Part shown: positions 52,488 to 59,002 of the stretch, in pieces
How the letters are laid out: the number at the start of each line of letters is the position of its first letter
How positions within the stretch are numbered: the first letter of the stretch is position 1
Assembly (NCBI RefSeq): GCF_900115245.1
Contig: NZ_FOVT01000025.1
Span: 1-59,002 of the forward strand
DNA length: 59,002 bases
From: Mesorhizobium sp. NFR06
GTDB taxonomy: Bacteria; Pseudomonadota; Alphaproteobacteria; Rhizobiales; Rhizobiaceae
Direction: 5' to 3'
Translations under genes and position numbers: made by a program
Notes under the pieces: model-generated
Told to the model about the DNA's origin: nothing
Seen by the model: only the letters and a program-made list of their open reading frames with translations
Database searches by the model: none

Positions 52488-55400
52488 GGCACGGGTCCGT
52501 CGGCGGAGGCTTCGACGACACCGGCGCCGCGCCGCGTCAGCCGGTCGAAGGCAAGGTAGATGACCGGCGTGGTGAACAGGGTCAGGACCTGGCTGACGAT
52601 CAGCCCGCCGACGATGGTGATGCCGAGCGGCTGGTGCAGTTCGGAGCCGGCAAGGCCGCCGAGCAGAAGCGGCAGCGCGCCGAACAGTGCTGCAAAGGTC
52701 GTCATCAGGATCGGGCGCAACCTCAGCAGGCACGCTTCGTAGATCGCCTCGCGCGCATCGAGCCCCTGCAGCCGCTCCGCCTGCAGCGCGAAGTCGATCA
52801 TCATGATGGCGTTCTTCTTGACGATGCCGACGAGCAGCACGATGCCGATGATGCCGATGACGTCGAGATCATGGCCGGCGAGCATCAGCGCGACCAGAGC
52901 GCCGACGGTGGCGGACGGCAGCGTCGACAGGATCGTCAGCGGGTGGATGAAGCTCTCGTAGAGCACGCCGAGCACGACATAGACGGTGGCGACGGCCGCC
53001 AGCACCAGCAACAATTCGTTGGACAGCGAGCTCTGCAGCGCAAGTGCTGCTCCCTGGAAGCCGGTCGTCAGGCCGGCCGGCGGCTGCATGTCCTGCTCGG
53101 TGGCAGTGATCGCCGCCGCGGCATCGCCGAGCGAAGCGCCGGGAGCAAGGTTGAACGAAATGGTCGCGGCCGGAAACTGCGCGAGGTGGTTCACCAGCAA
53201 CGGCGCCTGCCGGACATCGATGCTGGCGATCGCCGACAGCGGCACCTGGCCCGAGCCCGAGGACGGCAAATAGATCGAACCCAGCGAGGTCGGCGTCTGG
53301 CCAACCGACGGATCGGCTTCGAGGACGACGCGGTATTCGTTCGACTGGGTGAAGATGGTCGAGATGATGCGCTGGCCGAAGGCGTCGTAGAGTGCGTTGT
53401 CGACCGTCGCCGGCGTGATGCCGAAGCGCGCCGCGGTGGCGCGGTCGATGGTGACGTCGACGGCAAGCCCGCTCTGCTGGCTGTTGCTCGCGACATCAGC
53501 GAGCTCAGGCAGCGCCGAGAGCCTGTCGGTGAGCTTTCCCGTCCATGCCGCCAGCTCGACCGGATCGGAATCCTGCAGCACATACTGGTATTGCGAAGCG
53601 CTTATCGTGGAGTCGACCGTAAGGTCCTGCACGGGCTGCATGTGCAACGCTATTCCGGTGACCCCGGCGGTCTCGCTCGTCAGCCGCCTTATGATGGCGC
53701 CGGCGTCGTCGCCGCGCTCGTCGCGCGGCTTCAGATTGATCAGCATGTGGCCGCTGTTGGCGGTCATGTTCTGGCCGTCGACGCCGATGAAGGACGACAG
53801 GCTGGCGACATCAGGGTCCTTGAGGATAGCGTCGGCCAGCGCCTGCTGGTGCGCCGCCATGTTGGCATAGGACGCCGAGCCCGCCGCTTCGGTGATGGCC
53901 GAGATGGCGCCGGTGTCCTGCACCGGGAAGAAGCCTTTCGGGATGGCGATGTAGAGATAGACGGTGAGCGCCAGCGTCAGAACCGCCACCAGCAATGTCA
54001 ATGCCTGGCGGTCGAGAACCCAGCGCAGCGCGGCCGCGTAGCCGTTGGCGATCGCATCGACGGCGCCCTCGCTCCAGCGCGCCAGCGGGCCCGGCCTGTG
54101 CTCGGCCGGCGGCTTCAACAGCCTGGCGCACAGCATCGGCACCAGCGTCAGCGAGACGACGGCCGAAATGACGATGGCGATGGCCAAAGTGATGGCGAAT
54201 TCATGGAACAGGCGGCCGACCACGTCGCCCATGAACAACAGCGGTATCAGCACCGCGATCAGCGAGACGGTGAGCGAGATGATGGTGAAGCCGATCTGGG
54301 CCGAACCCTCGAGCGCGGCGGTCACCGGATTGTCGCCATGCTCGATGAAGCGCGAGATGTTCTCGATCATGACGATGGCGTCGTCGATGACGAATCCGGA
54401 AGCGATGGTCAGCGCCATCAAGGACAGATTGTCGAGACTGAAACCCCACAGATACATCACCGCGAATGTGCCGACGAGTGAGAGCGGGACTGACAGGCTC
54501 GGGATGATCGTCGCCGGGATGTTGCGCAGAAACAGGAAGGTGACGAGCACGACCAGAAGCGCCGCCAGCCCAAGCTCGAACTCGACGTCGTGGACCGAGG
54601 CGCGGATCGTCGTGGTTCGGTCGGTCAGCGGCTGCACCTCGAGCGCCGCCGGCAGGCCGGCGCGCAGTTGCGGCAGCAGCGCCTTCACGCCATCGACGAC
54701 GCGGATTACATTGGCACCCGGCTGGCGCTGGATGTTGAGGATGATCGCCGGCGTGCGGTTTTCCCAGGCGCCCAGCCGCGAGTTCTCGGGCCCTTCGATG
54801 ATATCGGCCACCTCGCCCAGCCGGACCGGCGCGCCGTTGCGGTAGGCGATGACCATGTCGGCATAGGTTTTTGGGTCAGAGACCTGGTCGTTGGCGTTGA
54901 TGGTGTAGGAGCGCGCCGGACCGTCGAAGCTGCCCTTCGGCGTGTTGACGTTGAGCGTGCCGATGGCGGTGCGCAGATCGTCGATGTTGAGACCCATGGC
55001 GGCCAGCGCCTTGAGCTTGACCTGCACGCGCACGGCCGGCCGCTCGCCGCCGGAGATGCTGACCAGGCCGACGCCGGGAAGCTGCGATATCTTCTGCGCC
55101 AGCCGCGTCTCGGCGTAGTTCTCGACTTGCGTCAGCGGCAGCGTCTTGGAGGTGATCGCCAGTGTCAGGATCGGCGCGTCGGCCGGATTGACCTTGGCGT
55201 AGATCGGCGGCGCCGGCAGGTCGGCGGGCAGGAGATTGCCCGACGCGTTGATCGCCGCCTGCACCTCCTGCTCGGCGATATCGAGGTTGAGATCGAGGCT
55301 GAAGCGCAGCGTGATGACCGAGGCGGCGGCCGAAGAGCCCGACGACATCTGCTCCAGCCCGGGCATCTGGCCGAACTGGCGCTCGAGGGGTGCTGTGACC

Positions 55401-55618
55401 GAAGTGGTCATCACTTCCGGGCTGGCGCCTGGGTAGAAGGTCTGCACCTGGATCGTCGGATAATCGACCTCAGGCAGGGCCGAGAGCGGCAGGAACAGAT
55501 AGGCGATCATGCCGACGATCAGGATGGTGGCCATGATCAGCGTCGTCGCCACCGGCCGCAGGATGAACGGCCGCGACGGGTTAAGCCAGCCGGAGACAAG
55601 GCCGCTCGGCGTGTTCAT
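52484..55618 (-). CDS. mdtB: RND multidrug efflux permease subunit B
   Basis: A 1044-residue RND transporter of the same family as the next gene but clearly different in sequence. It has PSRPFILRPVATTLIMATIL at the start, GFVIDDAIVMIENISRFIEH in helix 4, and NAIMMIDFALQAERLQGLDA near the end. The pairing of two different RND subunits in tandem is the hallmark of MdtBC. The ATG overlaps the mdtA stop (ATGA). Confidence 0.94.
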   Translation of the reverse strand: MNTPSGLVSGWLNPSRPFILRPVATTLIMATILIVGMIAYLFLPLSALPEVDYPTIQVQTFYPGASPEVMTTSVTAPLERQFGQMPGLEQMSSGSSAAASVITLRFSLDLNLDIAEQEVQAAINASGNLLPADLPAPPIYAKVNPADAPILTLAITSKTLPLTQVENYAETRLAQKISQLPGVGLVSISGGERPAVRVQVKLKALAAMGLNIDDLRTAIGTLNVNTPKGSFDGPARSYTINANDQVSDPKTYADMVIAYRNGAPVRLGEVADIIEGPENSRLGAWENRTPAIILNIQRQPGANVIRVVDGVKALLPQLRAGLPAALEVQPLTDRTTTIRASVHDVEFELGLAALLVVLVTFLFLRNIPATIIPSLSVPLSLVGTFAVMYLWGFSLDNLSLMALTIASGFVIDDAIVMIENISRFIEHGDNPVTAALEGSAQIGFTIISLTVSLIAVLIPLLFMGDVVGRLFHEFAITLAIAIVISAVVSLTLVPMLCARLLKPPAEHRPGPLARWSEGAVDAIANGYAAALRWVLDRQALTLLVAVLTLALTVYLYIAIPKGFFPVQDTGAISAITEAAGSASYANMAAHQQALADAILKDPDVASLSSFIGVDGQNMTANSGHMLINLKPRDERGDDAGAIIRRLTSETAGVTGIALHMQPVQDLTVDSTISASQYQYVLQDSDPVELAAWTGKLTDRLSALPELADVASNSQQSGLAVDVTIDRATAARFGITPATVDNALYDAFGQRIISTIFTQSNEYRVVLEADPSVGQTPTSLGSIYLPSSGSGQVPLSAIASIDVRQAPLLVNHLAQFPAATISFNLAPGASLGDAAAAITATEQDMQPPAGLTTGFQGAALALQSSLSNELLLVLAAVATVYVVLGVLYESFIHPLTILSTLPSATVGALVALMLAGHDLDVIGIIGIVLLVGIVKKNAIMMIDFALQAERLQGLDAREAIYEACLLRLRPILMTTFAALFGALPLLLGGLAGSELHQPLGITIVGGLIVSQVLTLFTTPVIYLAFDRLTRRGAGVVEASADGPVP

Positions 55619-57186
55619 TGGCTTTCGCCGGAATCGCCGCCATTGCCGCCGCTGGCGGCATTGCCGGCATCTCCGGCATTGACGTTGCCATCGCGACGAT
55701 GGTGGCGGTGATGCTTGCGGCCGGAGGCATCGCCCGATGCAGCCGAGCCCTCGCCTGCCGAGCCGCTGCCCGTCGAACCGGCACCTTGGCCGCTCGACGC
55801 CGCGGGCGCATTGCCGGCATTGGCGGCCGGCGCATTGCCGGTGGCAACGGCCGGCGCACCGGCGGCCGCGCTGCCCGTACCCGCTGCTTGCGGCGGCGCT
55901 GGGGATGCGGCGCCGGAGGTCTGCGCCGTGCCGTTGTCGGGCACGGTTACCTTGGCGCCGTCCTTGAGCCGGTCGACGCCGTCGACCACGACCTTGGCGC
56001 CCGGCGCCAGGCCGGACACAAGCTGCGTGACGGTGGCGTTGCCCGGGCCGAGCGAAACAGTCTTCACCGAGACGGTGCCGTCGTCGTTGAGCTGGTAGAC
56101 GAAGGTGCCCGGCGCGCCGTGCTGGATGGCGGCGTTGGGCAGCACGCTGACCCCAGTCAGCGTGCGCACAAGCAGATGCACGTTGACGAACTGGTTGGGA
56201 TAGAGCACGCCGTCGGTGTTGGGGAAGACGGCACGCAGCTTCACCGTGCCGGTGGTCGGATCGATCTGGTTGTCGATCGTCTGCAGCGTGCCTTCGGCGA
56301 TCTGCTTGGCGTCGTTGCGGTCGAACAGGGCGGCCTTGAGCCCGGCATTGCCATGTGTCTGCTCCAGCACTTGCGCCAAGCTGTCCTCGGGCAGCGAGAA
56401 CAGCACCGAGATCGGCTGCATCCGAGCAATCACCGCGATGCCGGTGGCGTCACCCGGCGTGACGTAGTTGCCCTGATCGACGAGGCGCAGGCCGATGCGG
56501 CCGGCGGCGGGCGCCGTGATATGGCTGTTGGCGATGTTGACCTGCACGGCCTCGATCTGTGCCTGATCGGACACGACCGTACCCTCGTCGGATTGGACGG
56601 TGGCGCGCTGCAGGTCGACCTGCTGCCGAGTGACCGCATTTGAACTGACTTTCAGGTCGCGGTCGAGGTCGAGCTTGGCATCGGCGAGCAGCGCCTGGTC
56701 ACGCTGCAATTGCCCCTGCAGCTGGTGCAGCGAGGCTGTCAACGTGCGATCGTCGATCTGGGCGAGAAAATCGCCTTTCTTGACGTTCTCACCCTCGGTG
56801 AAGCCGATCCCTGTGATTTGACCGCTGACCTGCGGGCGCACGGTGACGGTCGAGAGCGACGTGACAGTGCCGAGCGCCTCGAGCACGATCGGGATGTCCG
56901 CCTGCGCCACGGGTGCGACGGCAACAGACTGCGCGCCACCGCCGCCACGGAAGCGGCCGTCTTGGCGTCCGGCGGCCTGCTGGACCTGAACGGGATGCAG
57001 CCAGTACGCGACGCCGGCCGCCGCCACGATGAGGAGCAGCGCGATGATCCAGCCGCGCCGGGACCGGCGCACGGCCGCCGGCCGGACCTCGGCCAGCGGC
57101 TCGCTGGGGGGCACGGGCACACTGCGGCGCTTGCGCCGGCTGACGACTTCGTCGTCCACGTCTCTCACCTGTCCTTCGAGCCGCAT
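55615..57186 (-). CDS. mdtA: RND efflux periplasmic adaptor with long low-complexity tail
   Basis: A membrane-fusion protein of about 523 residues. An N-terminal cytoplasmic basic segment is followed by one membrane helix (GWIIALLLIVAAAGVAYWL), then the adaptor core: VTVRPQVSGQITGIGFTEGE, a coiled-coil hairpin (about 165-235), VNIANSHITAPAAGRIGLRL and the beta-barrel. The last 100 or so residues are an Ala/Gly/Ser/Asn-rich tail containing RKHHRHHRRDG, not part of the family core (MdtA is about 415). ATG 57186 lacks a ribosome site; GTG 57159 with AGGTGAGAG upstream is an alternative start. Confidence 0.9.
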   Translation of the reverse strand: MRLEGQVRDVDDEVVSRRKRRSVPVPPSEPLAEVRPAAVRRSRRGWIIALLLIVAAAGVAYWLHPVQVQQAAGRQDGRFRGGGGAQSVAVAPVAQADIPIVLEALGTVTSLSTVTVRPQVSGQITGIGFTEGENVKKGDFLAQIDDRTLTASLHQLQGQLQRDQALLADAKLDLDRDLKVSSNAVTRQQVDLQRATVQSDEGTVVSDQAQIEAVQVNIANSHITAPAAGRIGLRLVDQGNYVTPGDATGIAVIARMQPISVLFSLPEDSLAQVLEQTHGNAGLKAALFDRNDAKQIAEGTLQTIDNQIDPTTGTVKLRAVFPNTDGVLYPNQFVNVHLLVRTLTGVSVLPNAAIQHGAPGTFVYQLNDDGTVSVKTVSLGPGNATVTQLVSGLAPGAKVVVDGVDRLKDGAKVTVPDNGTAQTSGAASPAPPQAAGTGSAAAGAPAVATGNAPAANAGNAPAASSGQGAGSTGSGSAGEGSAASGDASGRKHHRHHRRDGNVNAGDAGNAASGGNGGDSGESQ

Positions 57187-57654
57187 CAGGCAAGGTTCAT
57201 CGTGCGGAGCCGCCCGTCGAACCAGTCGCCGATCGCGCCGTCCAACATGCCTGCGGCAGGGTTGAAAGGGCGCGATCTTGTCCGAAGCATAGGCGCGTGA
57301 ATTTTGGCAGGCAATTCCGACACAGATTAAATTCCTGTAAGGAATAGAACGGCTTAGGTGAAACAAACGCAGCTGCGGCCCGTCCGGATTTGTCGTGAAA
57401 TCCGCGTGCGGACCAGTCGATGCCCGCGGCTTTTAGACAAACTCCGACAACGCCTTACGCGGCGCCTGGCAGCATAGGGGCGGGCCGATGGGCTGGCTGC
57501 GAGCGCTGAGTCAATCGATACCAGGCGACCGGCCAGTTGAGATCGGCGAACAAGCCTTGATCGCAAAGATGTGAATGCGTGCGAACGTGGGGCTGCCCAT
57601 CGTTAGGGCCTGTGGTGATGGGGGCCGGGCATTACGAAAGGGACCGACGATCTT
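57187..57654. other. Region upstream of mdtABC, promoter and no intact gene
   Basis: Contains the efflux operon promoter on the minus strand. ATTCC-N5-GGAAT (57331-57345) is an inverted repeat and could be part of an operator. No regulator gene is next to the pump. From about 57600 the decayed gene at 57655 begins. Confidence 0.4.
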
Positions 57655-58040
57655 GGCCGGCTGCTTGCCCTGGCATTTTTTTGCCTACTGCCGGCGCTTG
57701 GCTGCGCCGCGCAAATCCCCGACCGAGCCACGTCGCGCGACGCGCAGACCGAGGATCTTCGGCAAGATTTCCTCGATGCCGACCGGTCCTATTGGGATGC
57801 GGCACGCAGGGAGGCCGAGCAGCGGCTGCAGACTTTGGAGGCGAAGGCTGGCTCGACCGAGGCAACGGCCTTCGCAATTGCGCTGTGCCAGATCGCGGCA
57901 TTGGCCGACAACGGCCACACGACATGCAAGCTGACGCCCGCGACCGCCGTGCCGGTGTCCTTTCTACCAATCGGCGGCGCCAACTACGTCATTGCGGCAA
58001 GCCCTGCCAACAGCGACCTCCTGGGAAGCAGGCTGGCCTT
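57655..58040 (+). pseudogene. Remnant of an S41-peptidase-like exported protein
   Basis: One frame gives a signal-like start (LLALAFFCLLPALGCAA), then TEDLRQDFLDADRSYWDAAR and ALCQIAALADNGHTTCKL, and VPVSFLPIGGANYVIAASPA followed by DLLGSRL. This is the order of the N-terminal part of S41 (C-terminal-processing) family proteins, as I know them. No start codon is in frame at the 5' end, and after about 58040 the sequence no longer fits, so both ends seem lost. The family link is by pattern only. Confidence 0.5.
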
Positions 58041-58113
58041 CGGCTCCAGCGGGGTCGCTCGCGGCCGACAGGCTGTCGACGATGGGATTGGAGCTGACGA
58101 GTGTTGCTGTTTG

Positions 58114-58500
58114 TTAGGCGGCGCGAGATTGGGACGGATTTTGACGACCGACGCCGGTGATGGTGCGGACGGCCGCCGCGAGCGCCGGAATGTCCTCGAG
58201 CATGCAGAGTGCGACGAAGTGGTTGGGCCCGCCGGTATAGTCCTTACGCCCCCTGCAGGTCCTGATCAGGATGCCGTGGCCTGAGGAGAGCCCGAACTGG
58301 CCGACCTGAATATAGGCGCGGTCATGGTGCAAGGTGATTTCACCGGAAACGCCTATGCCCGCCCTGTTCGAGCGCAGGTCAAGGCTGCCTGACGGCAGGG
58401 CTAACTCGGCGGCGAGTCTCTTGAGACTTAAACGCGCTGTCATGTGGAAACGTCGCTTTTGCTGCTCGTCGTAGGAGCAGCTTCTGTTCCAATCGAACAT
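58114..58500 (-). CDS. Hypothetical protein (128 aa)
   Basis: A 128-residue soluble protein. The N-terminus MFDWNRSCSYDEQQKRRFH is followed by a beta-rich middle with SGEITLHHDRAYIQVGQFGL and GILIRTCRGRKDYTGGPNHF, and LCMLEDIPALAAAVRTITG near the end. ATG 58500 has GGAGATCC upstream; ATG 58512 is the alternative. It is divergent from the LacI gene and the double operator lies upstream of it, so it may be repressed by that regulator. Function unknown. Confidence 0.6.
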   Translation of the reverse strand: MFDWNRSCSYDEQQKRRFHMTARLSLKRLAAELALPSGSLDLRSNRAGIGVSGEITLHHDRAYIQVGQFGLSSGHGILIRTCRGRKDYTGGPNHFVALCMLEDIPALAAAVRTITGVGRQNPSQSRAA

Positions 58501-58672
58501 GTGGATCTCCATGAAACGAAAGCGCCCGGGCGCGCTATGGCGATCCCGGGCTTGAGAGTGAGTTGGAACCGGAAACGGACCGGGCCCGCGCGGAGCGGGA
58601 GGCCGGCTATTCCGCGGCCTGTCATTCCTCCCTGTTGCGGCCGCGCGACCACGTTTACCCGGTCTTGCGCGT

Positions 58673-58716
58673 GCCAATCGTAACGTTACAATCAAATTTG
58701 TAACGTTACGATTGGC
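58673..58716. promoter_or_regulatory. Double LacI-type operator palindrome
   Basis: A perfect inverted repeat with 19-bp arms (GCCAATCGTAACGTTACAA, 58673-58691, and its reverse complement, 58698-58716) around TCAAAT. Each arm holds the self-palindromic core GTAACGTTAC (58680-58689 and 58700-58709), so the two cores are exactly 20 bp apart, about two helix turns. GTAACGTTAC is a typical LacI-family half-site pair. It lies between the hypothetical gene at 58114 and the LacI gene at 58883. Confidence 0.7.
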
Positions 58717-58882
58717 CAAATGCGTTGCGCTGTCAAGCTGGATTCGTACGTACACGAATGATATTTGTGGCGGGCTAAGACTACAGGTACGTCGCCGTTT
58801 TGGTCGCCAAGCCGACATTGGCTTCACTTTCGGCGGATACTTGGCCATCCTGCAACCTGAACGCATCGCACCGGACCAGACC

Positions 58883-59002
58883 ATGGCGCCACCAGCCAGA
58901 CCAAACCTTAGACAGATTGCCAACAGCCTCGGCCTGTCCGTGACCACCGTATCGCGCGCCCTGAAGGAGGGGCCAGAAGTCCACCCCCGAACCCGAGCCC
59001 GG
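58883..59002 (+). CDS. LacI-family transcriptional regulator, 5' part
   Basis: The frame from ATG 58883 is open to the window edge. The first 40 residues hold the LacI HTH: NLRQIANSLGLSVTTVSRAL followed by KEGPEVHPRTRAR. The match to the IASxLGLSxTTVSRALxxxPEV pattern is strong. The sugar-binding part lies outside the window. The double palindrome 167 bp upstream is probably its operator, giving autoregulation. Confidence 0.85.
   Translation, partial: MAPPARPNLRQIANSLGLSVTTVSRALKEGPEVHPRTRAR

Noticed and set aside
52634..54481. Plus-strand open frame of 615 codons opposite mdtB
   Set aside because: It mirrors the RND gene, is full of Arg, Asp, Gln and His, and has no recognisable domain; GC-rich codon use explains the lack of stops.

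Overview
The window is GC-rich chromosomal or replicon DNA from an alphaproteobacterium, most probably a Mesorhizobium-like member of the Rhizobiales. The basis is inference from gene content: an RbsABC-like sugar importer, a Pha-type Na+/H+ antiporter with fused A and B subunits, a DUF1127 protein, small rhizobial-looking proteins, an MdtABC efflux pump and many ATGA-overlapping genes. No rRNA, tRNA, CRISPR array or intact insertion sequence was seen.

Region 1 (1-12.1 kb) is carbohydrate uptake and catabolism. The end of a branched-chain-amino-acid-type binding protein is followed by a minus-strand ABC operon (binding protein, double ATPase, permease, lactonase-like amidohydrolase). Divergent from it are a GcvA-like LysR gene and a plus-strand set: TIM-barrel isomerase/epimerase, RpiR-type regulator, ribokinase-like kinase, SAF-domain dehydrogenase, ABM-domain protein and a beta-hydroxyacid dehydrogenase. 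The substrate is not known.

Region 2 (12.3-24.8 kb) is bioenergetics and stress: a CIO-like cydAB oxidase, a PtsN-like protein with small proteins around it, a six-gene pha (mrp) antiporter operon and a tandem universal stress protein.

Region 3 (24.8-43.8 kb) looks like a regulon. Five promoter regions carry the same 29-bp element, TGCA (TGCG in one) - N15 - ATTTCGTTTG or a one-mismatch form, always pointing at the downstream gene. Two of the five lie next to two clearly paralogous LysR genes, which are the best candidates for the binding proteins. Downstream genes include a cupredoxin pair with an orphan histidine kinase, a Tat-exported GMC dehydrogenase with its small subunit and a cytochrome c, a Rieske-flavoprotein reductase, a 5-formyl-THF cyclo-ligase-like protein, and a CBS/BON protein with truncated hemoglobin and ferredoxin. 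In between lie a fructose-6-phosphate aldolase-like gene, a universal stress protein, an orphan cytochrome oxidase subunit I and two GreA/Rnk-like proteins.

Region 4 (43.1-48.4 kb) contains four interrupted genes in under 4 kb (CBS/BON, fdxA, hydantoinase, FAD amine oxidase), then small conserved proteins and a LigD-ligase-domain-like DNA ligase. Two of the interruptions sit in homopolymer runs, so assembly error must be excluded.

Region 5 (48.7-59 kb) holds two small genes, the mdtABC RND efflux operon, a decayed S41-peptidase-like gene, a hypothetical gene and the start of a LacI-family regulator behind a striking double operator palindrome.
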